Source: an uncultured Bacteroidales bacterium (GTDB lineage Bacteria > Bacteroidota > Bacteroidia > Bacteroidales > UBA932). From it: a DNA stretch of 12,557 nt. Location of the stretch: assembly GCA_937898205.1 (NCBI GenBank), contig CALEJC010000090.1, forward strand, positions 1-12,557, written 5' to 3'. Below, piece by piece: positions 1-6,405 of this stretch (its first letter is position 1; every line of letters begins with the position of its first letter). The translations under genes and the position numbers were made by a program. Below the pieces are notes generated by a model. It was not told where the DNA came from, ran no database searches, and saw only the letters and a list, made by a program, of their open reading frames with translations.

Positions 1-10
1 TATCTGTCCG

Positions 11-1348
11 TTATTTGCATAGGGTACATCCCTTGCAGTGGTTCAACTCTCCGCGGAATCTCTTCTCTACAAGCATGTGGAGCCTGTCACGCAGTGCATC
101 TATGCCTATGCTGTCGATTACCTCTCCTGCAAAGGCATACATGAGCAGGTGACGTGCCTCATCGGCCGGAATGCCGCGCTGCTGCATGTAGAAGAGCGCG
201 TTCTCGTCAAGTTGTCCTACTGTTGAGCCATGGCTGCACTTGACATCATCGGCATATATCTCAAGCTGCGGCTGAGCATACATGTGTGCGCAACTGGTCA
301 GGCATAGGTTGCGGTTCGTCTGTTCCGAAACGGTCTGCTGTGCATCGGGCCTTATGAGCATCTTGCCTGCAAATACACCTGTCGATTGCTCGTCAAGGAT
401 ATATTTGTAGAGTTCGTTGCTTGTGCAGTGGGGTACCTTGTGGTCAACCAGAGTACGGTTGTCGATATGCTGTTCCTTGTCTCCGATTGCAAGGCCGTTT
501 ATACTTGTTTCCGCTCCTTTGCCTTCGAGGCTCACCTCAATACAGTTGCGTGTGAAGCCGTTCGTAAGCGTTATGTTGCAGTGGTTGAAACGGCTGTCTG
601 CATCCTGACGCACAAACAAGCTGCCTACACGTGTGTTGTTTCCGGCGGTCTCCTCTAACTCATAGAGGTCGAGTGATGCTCCGCGGCCTATAAAAATTTC
701 CGTTACCTGCGTCGATAGCGACTTTTGCTGCAGTGAAGAGTGGTCGCAAAGAAGCAATGATGCCTTGCTGTTCTCCTCAAGTATTATAAGCAGTCTGCGT
801 ATCGACATCATCTCAACATTGGCCTGCAGGAGAGCAACAATCTGCACGGTCTCCTCTACTGAAATATTCTTGGGTATGTAGAGCAGTACTCCGTCCTGTA
901 CAAAGGCTGTATTGAACTGTACCGTGCTGTCGCCTTTCCCGGCCAGGCTGTTGTAGTATGGCGCAAGCAGGGCAGGGTGGTTCTCGGCAACGTCGTTTAG
1001 GCTTCCGAGAATAACGCCTTCAGGCAAAGGTTTGCCATTGTTGCCCGGATGGAACGTGTCGTTTATTATATATGCCTGATGAGTCCTGAGGTTAGGCACG
1101 TCGCAGGTGAATATGTCATGTGTGCCGGCTTTCACTTCAACACGTCCGAGGTTCATGCCGTAGTCGGCTGAAAACCTTTTTGCAATGTTGGTGTGGAGCC
1201 AGTTCTCTTCCTTTATGCCGGGGAATCCTGTAGCCTTGAAGCGTATTATTGCCTTTGCACGCTCATCGTTGAGCAGCTTGGCGCACGGCTCGTCTATCAG
1301 TTCCCTGTGACGGTCGAAGATATCTATGTATTCCTGTTCGCTGCCCAT
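11..1348 (-). CDS. sufD: SufD, Fe-S cluster assembly scaffold subunit
   Basis: SufD is the non-catalytic partner of SufB in the SufBC2D complex, which builds Fe-S clusters in the cytosol from SufS-derived sulfur. The 445-residue protein has the family layout: a helical N-terminal domain (about 1-95), a central beta-helix core, and a C-terminal helical SufBD segment containing KCSHGSTVGQLDENALFYM and QQRGI. The His in KCSHG (about H373) matches the conserved SufD histidine that, in E. coli, lies opposite the SufB cysteine at the cluster-forming interface. The tail NHCKGCTLCK has three Cys residues that could bind metal or be incidental; this is inference. The start ATG (1346-1348) shares one base with the sufC stop (TGATG), so translational coupling is likely. 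It is the last gene of the operon inside the window, and the stop lies 10 bases from the left edge. Confidence 0.96.
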   Translation of the reverse strand: MGSEQEYIDIFDRHRELIDEPCAKLLNDERAKAIIRFKATGFPGIKEENWLHTNIAKRFSADYGMNLGRVEVKAGTHDIFTCDVPNLRTHQAYIINDTFHPGNNGKPLPEGVILGSLNDVAENHPALLAPYYNSLAGKGDSTVQFNTAFVQDGVLLYIPKNISVEETVQIVALLQANVEMMSIRRLLIILEENSKASLLLCDHSSLQQKSLSTQVTEIFIGRGASLDLYELEETAGNNTRVGSLFVRQDADSRFNHCNITLTNGFTRNCIEVSLEGKGAETSINGLAIGDKEQHIDNRTLVDHKVPHCTSNELYKYILDEQSTGVFAGKMLIRPDAQQTVSEQTNRNLCLTSCAHMYAQPQLEIYADDVKCSHGSTVGQLDENALFYMQQRGIPADEARHLLMYAFAGEVIDSIGIDALRDRLHMLVEKRFRGELNHCKGCTLCK

Positions 1349-2106
1349 CAGTTCTCGTTTTTAATCCAATCGTATCCGCGCTCCTCAAGCTCCATTACAA
1401 GTTCAGGGCCGGCAGTCTTGACAATCCTTCCGTTGTACAGCACATGCACTATATCGGGCTTGATGTAGTCGAGAAGACGCTGGTAGTGTGTGATGACAAG
1501 GCTTGATGTGTCCTCACGCTTGAGCTTGTTTACACCTTCTGCCACAATACGCAGTGCATCGATGTCAAGTCCGGAGTCGGTCTCGTCAAGGATGCTGAGT
1601 GTCGGCTCGAGCATTGCCATCTGGAAGATTTCGCTGCGCTTCTTCTCGCCGCCGGAGAAGCCCACGTTGACCTCTCTGCGAGCAAATTCGCTCTTCATCT
1701 GGACAAATGCCATCTTCTCCTTGAGGAGTTTGAGGTATTCGGCCGGTTTGAGCTCAGGCAAGCCTGCCGCCTTTCTGCGCGCGTTGATTGCGGCTTTCAT
1801 GAAGGCTGTGATGCTCACGCCCGGGATCTCGATCGGATACTGGAAACTGAGGAATATGCCCGCCCAGCTGCGTTCTTCGGGGCTGAGCGCCAGAAGATCC
1901 GTGCCGTTGTAGCTGATGCTGCCTTGGCTGACCGCAAATTCAGGACGGCCGGCAAGCACTGCGCTGAGGGTGCTCTTGCCTGCGCCGTTTGGGCCCATGA
2001 TGGCATGCACCTCACCACGTCCGATGCTGAGGTCTATGCCTTTGAGTATTTCCTTGCCTTCGATACCTGCTCTCAGGCCTTTGATGTCTAATAGTATATC
2101 GTTCAT
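1348..2106 (-). CDS. sufC: SufC, ABC-type ATPase of the SUF system
   Basis: SufC is the cytosolic ATPase whose dimerisation drives rearrangement of SufB-SufD during cluster assembly; it is not a membrane transporter subunit. The 252 residues show a complete ABC nucleotide-binding domain: Walker A GPNGAGKST (38-46), Q-loop glutamine in SFQYP (Q89), signature GFSGGEKKR (149-157), Walker B SILDETDSG with catalytic glutamate E175, and H-loop histidine in VITHYQR (H207). The LDETDSGLDIDAL stretch and the GFSGGEKKR form of the signature are characteristic of SufC rather than other ABC ATPases. Its length is normal for the family. It starts 3 nt after the pnuC stop and ends overlapping the sufD start by one base, so it is co-transcribed with both. 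Confidence 0.97.
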   Translation of the reverse strand: MNDILLDIKGLRAGIEGKEILKGIDLSIGRGEVHAIMGPNGAGKSTLSAVLAGRPEFAVSQGSISYNGTDLLALSPEERSWAGIFLSFQYPIEIPGVSITAFMKAAINARRKAAGLPELKPAEYLKLLKEKMAFVQMKSEFARREVNVGFSGGEKKRSEIFQMAMLEPTLSILDETDSGLDIDALRIVAEGVNKLKREDTSSLVITHYQRLLDYIKPDIVHVLYNGRIVKTAGPELVMELEERGYDWIKNEN

Positions 2107-2109
2107 AAT

Positions 2110-2691
2110 TTATGATTTCTTGTATAGTTTATACCAGTTGATCAGCGAGATGATCGCGTTGACCAGGTAAAGTGCGCTGACTATCGGCATAAACACGAGT
2201 CCTGCCGAGAGATAGAGCGTGAGGTTGGCCACATTGACAAAAAGCCAGGCAATCCAGCACTCAAATTTTTTCTGCGCCGAGAGGAACTGAGCTGTGAGGA
2301 TAAGGGCTGTGACCACACAATCCAGATATGGGAGAGGATTGTCGGTCTTGCTCATCAACCAACCCCAGAGAGCTGCCAGCGATAGCGCGACAACGATGGT
2401 GAGGATTCTGAGCAGCCACGAGAGCATCGTCACCTTGAGCTCACCCTTGGCTGTGGTTTCTTCTGCGCGAGGGTGGGTCCAGCGATAGTGCCCCATGATG
2501 TTGATGCACAAGGATATAGGCTGGAGGATGAGGTTGGCATAGAGGTTTTTATCCCAAAACATTACAGCAAGCAGTGCTGTGTAGATATAACCTACCCAGA
2601 AGTTGTATTTGCTTGCCCTGCCCGCAAGGAATACGGTGGTCAAGCCAAATACAGCAGCGATGATGTCGATATGTGAGATGAGCCAATCCAT
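2110..2691 (-). CDS. pnuC: PnuC-family vitamin transporter (nicotinamide riboside or thiamine)
   Basis: This is an inner-membrane facilitator of the PnuC family. Members import nicotinamide riboside, trapped by phosphorylation inside the cell; Bacteroidota also carry PnuT relatives assigned to thiamine. The 193 residues give about seven hydrophobic segments (roughly 7-23, 31-46, 51-69, 90-112, 123-139, 145-163, 166-186), the usual PnuC topology and length. Family-like motifs are GHYRW (67-71) and the QFLSAQKKFECWIAW stretch (135-149) followed by N153, where PnuC proteins place aromatic and Asn residues that contact substrate. The ATG shares one base with the sufB stop (TAATG), and the stop is 3 nt from sufC, so it is translated as an integral suf operon member. 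No NadR/RibR kinase or thiamine kinase is in the window, so the substrate cannot be settled here. Confidence 0.87.
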   Translation of the reverse strand: MDWLISHIDIIAAVFGLTTVFLAGRASKYNFWVGYIYTALLAVMFWDKNLYANLILQPISLCINIMGHYRWTHPRAEETTAKGELKVTMLSWLLRILTIVVALSLAALWGWLMSKTDNPLPYLDCVVTALILTAQFLSAQKKFECWIAWLFVNVANLTLYLSAGLVFMPIVSALYLVNAIISLINWYKLYKKS

Positions 2692-4133
2692 TATCCTACC
2701 GATCCTTCAAGTGATATCTGCAATAGTTTCTGTGCCTCGACGGCAAACTCCATCGGGAGCTTGGAGAGGACTTCCCTGGCATATCCGCCCACGATGAGTC
2801 CCACGGCATCCTCGGAGTCTATACCTCGCTGATTGCAGTAGAAGAGCTGGTCTTCACTGATCTTTGAGGTGGTCGCTTCGTGCTCCAGAGTGGCGCTTGG
2901 GCAGTGGTTTTTGATCACAGGGAATGTGTGTGCGCCGCATTTGTCACCGATGAGCAGAGAGTCGCATTGCGAATAGTTGCGTGCGTTTTCTGCGCCCGGA
3001 GCGACATGGACGAGTCCGCGGTAGCTGTTCTGGCTGTAGCCGGCGGAGATGCCCTTGGAGACGATGCGGCTGCGGGTGTTGCGGCCGAGATGGATCATCT
3101 TGGTGCCCGTATCTGCCTGCTGACGGTTGTTGGTAACCGCCACGCTATAGAATTCCGAAGAGGAATTGTCGCCTTTGAGGATAGTGCTCGGGTACTTCCA
3201 TGTGATGGCAGAACCTGTCTCGACCTGAGTCCAGCTGAGGTGGGAGCCGCTGCCTTTGCAGATGCCCCTCTTGGTCACGAGGTTAAGGATACCGCCTTTG
3301 CCGTTCTCGTCGCCCGGGTACCAGTTCTGGGCTGTGCTGTATTTGACGTCTGCGTCCTTCTCCACGATGATTTCCACTACTGCGGCATGGAGCTGGTGCT
3401 CGTCACGCATCGGTGCGGTGCAGCCTTCCATGTAGCTGACGGTCGAGCCTTCGTCAGCGATGATGAGGGTGCGTTCAAACTGTCCTGTCTCCATCGCGTT
3501 GATGCGGAAATAGCTGGAGAGCTCCATCGGGCACTTCACGCCTTTAGGGATGTAGCAGAACGAGCCGTCAGAGAAGACTGCAGAGTTAAGGGCGGCAAAG
3601 AAGTTGTCACCCACAGGCACCACCGAAGCGAGATATTTCCTGACAAGGTCAGGGTGCTCCTTGACCGCTTCCGAGAAAGAGCAGAAGATGATGCCCTTTT
3701 CTGCAAGGGTCTGGCGATAGGTGGTGGTGACGCTGACCGAGTCGAAGACGGCATCTACGGCTACATTGCTTTTGACACCGGCGAGGACTTCCCTCTCGTG
3801 AAGAGGGATGCCGAGCTTGTCAAAAGTTTCCATCAGCTTAGGGTCTATCTCTGTCGGGCGCTCCGAATCTTTTTTGGGTGCAGCCCAGTAGATTATGTTT
3901 TGATAGTCTATCTCCGGCATATCCAGATGTCCCCATGTCGGAGGGGTCATCTTCTGCCATCTTCTGAATGCATCAAGCCTGAACTCAAGAAGCCAGTCCG
4001 GCTCCTCTTTCTTGGAAGAAATGAGCCTGATGATGTCTTCGTTGAGGCCTCGTGGGATGTATTCCTGCTCGACATCGGTCACGAAACCTTCTTCATAGAC
4101 TTTGCTTGTTATGTCTTTTATTATATCGTCCAC
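2691..4133 (-). CDS. sufB: SufB, Fe-S cluster assembly scaffold subunit
   Basis: SufB is the core scaffold of the SufBC2D complex; it accepts persulfide sulfur and hosts the nascent cluster with SufD. At 480 residues it is of normal length and conserved throughout: a helical N-terminal region ending in WAAPKK (about 144-149), the core GSHLSWTQVETGSAITWKYP, then NNRQQADTGTKMIHLG, SKGISAGYSQNSYRG, and the C-terminal ARNYSQCDSLLIGDKCGAHT. The Cys in SQCDS (about C390, 90 residues from the end) aligns with the essential E. coli SufB Cys405 by distance from the C terminus and by context. It is the first gene of a minus-strand operon (sufB-pnuC-sufC-sufD) and diverges from the lipoprotein gene at 4260. 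A candidate -7 box lies 24 nt upstream. Confidence 0.97.
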   Translation of the reverse strand: MDDIIKDITSKVYEEGFVTDVEQEYIPRGLNEDIIRLISSKKEEPDWLLEFRLDAFRRWQKMTPPTWGHLDMPEIDYQNIIYWAAPKKDSERPTEIDPKLMETFDKLGIPLHEREVLAGVKSNVAVDAVFDSVSVTTTYRQTLAEKGIIFCSFSEAVKEHPDLVRKYLASVVPVGDNFFAALNSAVFSDGSFCYIPKGVKCPMELSSYFRINAMETGQFERTLIIADEGSTVSYMEGCTAPMRDEHQLHAAVVEIIVEKDADVKYSTAQNWYPGDENGKGGILNLVTKRGICKGSGSHLSWTQVETGSAITWKYPSTILKGDNSSSEFYSVAVTNNRQQADTGTKMIHLGRNTRSRIVSKGISAGYSQNSYRGLVHVAPGAENARNYSQCDSLLIGDKCGAHTFPVIKNHCPSATLEHEATTSKISEDQLFYCNQRGIDSEDAVGLIVGGYAREVLSKLPMEFAVEAQKLLQISLEGSVG

Positions 4134-4156
4134 TTGATAATTCTTTACTTAATCTA

Positions 4157-4191
4157 CAAATATAGCCGTTTTTTTATTACTTTTGCTGAAA
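4157..4191 (-). promoter_or_regulatory. Candidate promoter of the suf operon
   Basis: Read on the minus strand, TATATTTG (4157-4164) fits the Bacteroidota -7 consensus TAnnTTTG. A weak -33 candidate, TTTC (4188-4191), lies 23 nt upstream; the usual element is TTTG at about 19-21 nt, so this half is poor. A start a few bases past the -7 box would leave a leader of only about 15-20 nt before sufB. I see no recognisable Rrf2/IscR-type site. Assignment rests on motif and position only. Confidence 0.5.
4178..4185 (+). promoter_or_regulatory. Candidate -7 box for the lipoprotein/WYL unit
   Basis: TACTTTTG matches TAnnTTTG on the plus strand, upstream of the lipoprotein start at 4260. I find no convincing -33 TTTG 17-23 nt upstream, so it is only a half match. 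If used, the leader would be about 65 nt. It lies inside the putative suf promoter (4157-4191), so the two divergent transcription units would compete for the same DNA. The 126-bp gap 4134-4259 holds nothing else I can identify beyond a short CCATAT direct repeat (4197-4202 and 4205-4210). Confidence 0.35.
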
Positions 4192-4259
4192 CTAGCCCAT
4201 ATAACCATATCCATCAAAACCTAAGGCTGAACTAAACAACTTTTAATATTTAATGACCA

Positions 4260-5303
4260 ATGAAAAAAGCAAACGGAATCTTCAAAACAGCGTTACTCGC
4301 ACTCACATTGTGCGTAATGGCTAGTGCTTGTGCACCAAAGGAAAATCAGCTCCCTACAACCAAGAAGGGCATCATGGATGCTTTTGTGGCCGGCACTCTC
4401 CCTGAGAGCTATGCCCCTGCTGCTTTCTTTGTGCACTTTGCAAACAATCAGAAAGTCGGCATGCCGGCTGTCAATGCCCACCTCCAGTTCCTCCTGAAAA
4501 CCAACGCAGATATCCTCAAAGTTCAGTTTGAGCAGAGAGTTCAGCGCGTTACAGGCGATCTCAACGAGCAGGAGACCTGGGACAATATCGGTCCTATCCC
4601 TGTAGATTTCTATCGTCCAACTGTGGAAATTATTAAGAACATCAACGAGATTGCAGGTAAGGATGTCTATGTGTCTCCTACTGTTTATTCTGCCTACCAG
4701 GTAGCTCGTCAGGCACTCGGTGATGACAACATCGCCAAGGCTGCCGCTGAGCGTCCTGAGGATCTCAAGAGAGTTCTCGGTTACTATCTTGAGGCTCTTG
4801 AGTGGTATGTCCAGGAGTTGAAGAACATCGGCATCGAGAGTTTCTATATGACAACTCAGGGTGGTGAGATGAAGTACAACTCAATCCCTGGCTTCTATAG
4901 CGATATCATCAAGCCATTTGACCTCAAGCTCATGAACCAGTGTCAGGAAGGTGCCAAGCTCACTCTCCTCCACATCTGCGACTGGGAAGGCACATACGAT
5001 GACCTCACAAGATATCTTGATTACCCAGGCGATATCGTAAATGTTCCTCTTGCACTCAACGGCACTCCTGTGACTTTGAGCGATGCTGAAAAGCTCTTTG
5101 GTCGTCCGGTGCTCGGTGGATTTGACAGAAAGGGTCATGTCATCAACAAGGGTAGCGAGGAAGAAGTTGCCGCTGTCGTTAAGGAGGCTATCGCCAACGG
5201 CCCTAAGGGTCGCGTGATGATTGGCGCAGACTGCACAGTTTCAGATGCTCCGATCAAGAACATCCACGCTGCAATTTATGCCGCTCACAATTCAGCAGAA
5301 TAA
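4260..5303 (+). CDS. Predicted lipoprotein with URO-D/MtaA-like methyltransferase fold
   Basis: The protein (347 residues) belongs to the uroporphyrinogen decarboxylase superfamily and resembles the corrinoid-dependent methyltransferase branch (MtaA/MtbA/CmuA) more than HemE. The HemE N-terminal substrate motif with its paired arginines is not seen. A zinc-site pattern typical of MtaA is visible: H238-x-C240 in LLHICDWEG, and C325 in GADCTVSD, 84 residues further on. Before the fold (which begins near residue 34) is a lipoprotein-type leader: MKK, a hydrophobic core (about 8-23), and lipobox MASAC with Cys24. Superfamily members normally work in the cytoplasm, so export would be unusual. The leader region upstream is A/T-rich with no Shine-Dalgarno. 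The WYL regulator follows after 6 nt, so the two genes are likely co-transcribed. Substrate and partner are unknown; catalytic activity is not proven by the sequence. Confidence 0.8.
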   Translation: MKKANGIFKTALLALTLCVMASACAPKENQLPTTKKGIMDAFVAGTLPESYAPAAFFVHFANNQKVGMPAVNAHLQFLLKTNADILKVQFEQRVQRVTGDLNEQETWDNIGPIPVDFYRPTVEIIKNINEIAGKDVYVSPTVYSAYQVARQALGDDNIAKAAAERPEDLKRVLGYYLEALEWYVQELKNIGIESFYMTTQGGEMKYNSIPGFYSDIIKPFDLKLMNQCQEGAKLTLLHICDWEGTYDDLTRYLDYPGDIVNVPLALNGTPVTLSDAEKLFGRPVLGGFDRKGHVINKGSEEEVAAVVKEAIANGPKGRVMIGADCTVSDAPIKNIHAAIYAAHNSAE

Positions 5304-5309
5304 TCGTCT

Positions 5310-6224
5310 ATGGACCAGCCGAAGCTGGAGCGGATGCTCCGTTTGATGCAGTTGCTTGCTAGTAACACTCATTACAGCATCGACGATCTGGCCGAGAAGC
5401 TTGATATGTCCAACAGGACCATCTATCGCTATCTCGACACCTTCCGCTCCGCCGGCTTCGCTGTCACCAAATTACATAGCAATGTCTACAAGTTGGGTGC
5501 TATGCCCAGCGGAACAGTGGACTTTGACAACTTGATCTATTTCAGCGAGGAGGAAGCCTACCTGGTAAACAATCTCATTGACAGACTGGACCCGACCAAT
5601 GCGCTGAAGGTGGATTTGAAGCGCAAGCTCGCAGCCATCTACAACAGCACCAGCATCGCCGATTATGTCGACAAGGGGCGCAATGCCGGCAATGTGCAAC
5701 TCCTCTCTGATGCGATCAAGAAAAAGAAAAAAGTCATCCTTAAAAGCTACGAATCCGCCCGGAGCGGCAGCATCAAGGATCGTATCGTGGAGCCGTTTGG
5801 CTTCACTACCAATTATATAGATGTCTGGGCCTACGATCTCGGCGACTTCCACAACAAGCTTTTCAAGCTCGCTCGCATAGGGGATGTCGTGGTCTGCGAA
5901 GAATCGTGGGAATGTGAGAGCAACCACCGCAAGCAGGGAATGGACATCTTCCGAATGGCGGGAAAGACCGCAAAACGTGTGAAGCTTCTCCTTAGCGTGA
6001 GAGCCAAGAATCTGCTGCTGGAGGAGTATCCGCTTGCCGAGAGAGACCTGCGCGCAGCAGAAGACGGGTGGCTGCTGGAAACCGACATCTACAATTATGC
6101 GGGCGCATGCCGCTTTTATGTGGGTCTCGCCGGAGAGATCAGCATAGTGGACTCTCCGGAGTTTAAAGCCTATGTGGATAATTATATCCGTGAAGAACTT
6201 CTGATTGACAAGACTTGTCAATAA
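5310..6224 (+). CDS. HTH/WYL-domain transcriptional regulator
   Basis: This is a DNA-binding regulator of the YafY/PafC-like WYL family. The N-terminal winged helix (about 5-62) includes SIDDLAEKLDMSNRTIYRYL, a DeoR/HTH_11-type helix-turn-helix. A linker with helical segments follows, then a WYL domain (about 130-205) in which the signature reads VWAYDL (172-177) and is followed by FKLARI (185-190), the usual contact strand. A WCX-like C-terminal region (about 222-300) completes the family layout, and 304 residues is a normal length. WYL domains bind small ligands or nucleic acid; the ligand is unknown here. It lies 6 nt after the lipoprotein gene. Its last six codons contain a 17-bp palindrome that also lies next to the promoter of the following small ORF, which could be its own operator (inference). 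Confidence 0.88.
   Translation: MDQPKLERMLRLMQLLASNTHYSIDDLAEKLDMSNRTIYRYLDTFRSAGFAVTKLHSNVYKLGAMPSGTVDFDNLIYFSEEEAYLVNNLIDRLDPTNALKVDLKRKLAAIYNSTSIADYVDKGRNAGNVQLLSDAIKKKKKVILKSYESARSGSIKDRIVEPFGFTTNYIDVWAYDLGDFHNKLFKLARIGDVVVCEESWECESNHRKQGMDIFRMAGKTAKRVKLLLSVRAKNLLLEEYPLAERDLRAAEDGWLLETDIYNYAGACRFYVGLAGEISIVDSPEFKAYVDNYIREELLIDKTCQ
6205..6221. promoter_or_regulatory. 17-bp palindrome, candidate operator
   Basis: TTGACAAG-A-CTTGTCAA is a perfect 8-bp inverted repeat around one central base. It covers codons 299-304 of the WYL gene and ends 10 bases before the TACCTTTG -7 box at 6232. It therefore overlaps the place where the small ORF's -33 element would sit. As DNA it has the form of a dimeric repressor site. 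As RNA it could fold with a 5-nt loop, but no T-tract follows, so a terminator is unlikely. The binding protein is unknown; the adjacent WYL regulator is the obvious candidate. Confidence 0.45.
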
Positions 6225-6231
6225 TGGGGCG

Positions 6232-6239
6232 TACCTTTG
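6232..6239 (+). promoter_or_regulatory. -7 box of the small-ORF promoter
   Basis: TACCTTTG is an exact TAnnTTTG match and is identical to the -7 box of the nearby tRNA-Leu promoter. The best -33 candidate is TTGA at 6205-6208, 23 nt upstream and inside the palindrome; spacing is slightly long. Transcription would begin near 6245, giving a leader of roughly 23 nt before the ATG at 6268. Confidence 0.6.
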
Positions 6240-6268
6240 TAACTGTAAACAATTAAACATTACAGTTA
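6240..6268 (+). repeat. Inverted repeat at the start of the small-ORF mRNA
   Basis: TAACTGTAA (6240-6248) and TTACAGTTA (6260-6268) are perfect 9-bp complements separated by 11 bases (6249-6259). The right arm ends on the first base of the ATG at 6268. If the transcript starts at or before 6240-6245, the RNA could fold into a hairpin sequestering the start region. Alternatively it is a two-half-site DNA operator just downstream of the -7 box. Chance is possible, but a perfect 9-bp match at exactly this position is notable. Confidence 0.5.
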
Positions 6269-6372
6269 TGAGCGCACAAGATCTCCTTTCTATCCTCAAT
6301 AATTCCGAACTCGCCGCCCTCATCCAGGACCTCGGCCTCGAACTCGACTTCTCACAGGGCTCGGAAGAATAA
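6268..6372 (+). CDS. Small ORF encoding a 34-residue acidic peptide
   Basis: I do not recognise a family. The ORF begins MSAQDLLSILNN and ends LELDFSQGSEE. It has seven Asp/Glu and no Lys, Arg or His (net charge about -7). Residues 3-22 are rich in regularly spaced Leu/Ile and could form an amphipathic helix. Support for coding: an exact -7 box 28 nt upstream of the start codon, and codon choice like the neighbours (seven of eight leucines are CTC, about 64% G or C at third positions). There is no Shine-Dalgarno, which is common in Bacteroidota. Its stop TAA (6370-6372) runs into the poly-A that is the U-tract of the opposing tRNA terminator. It could be a regulatory microprotein, a leader peptide, or a non-coding transcript with a fortuitous ORF. 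Confidence 0.5.
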   Translation: MSAQDLLSILNNSELAALIQDLGLELDFSQGSEE

Positions 6373-6404
6373 AAAAAAAGCTCCGAGCGGATGCTCGAAG
6401 CTTT
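6371..6404 (-). terminator. Rho-independent terminator of tRNA-Leu
   Basis: On the minus strand the arms 6399-6404 and 6393-6397 pair with 6377-6382 and 6384-6388 (11 base pairs, one mismatch at 6398/6383) around a 4-nt loop (6389-6392). A run of U follows from the A-tract 6371-6379; the last three of these also pair in the stem. The hairpin starts one base after the tRNA 3' end. On the plus strand no T-tract follows, so it should not end the small-ORF transcript efficiently. Confidence 0.85.
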
Positions 6405-6405
6405 G

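Noticed and set aside
386..658. Short plus-strand frames opposite sufD and sufC
   Set aside because: No start signal, promoter or domain; they mirror conserved genes.
4197..4214. CCATAT direct repeats in the leader before the lipoprotein gene
   Set aside because: Two and a half very short A/T-rich copies; too weak to call an operator without other sites.
2880..4235. Long open frame of 451 codons on the plus strand, opposite sufB
   Set aside because: It is antisense to a clearly conserved gene, has no domain I recognise, and has the odd Val/Asp/Arg-rich composition of a mirror frame from GC-biased third positions.
4260..5303. Annotation as HemE, uroporphyrinogen decarboxylase
   Set aside because: The paired-arginine N-terminal motif of HemE is missing, a lipoprotein leader is present, and the HxC...C pattern fits the methyltransferase branch better.
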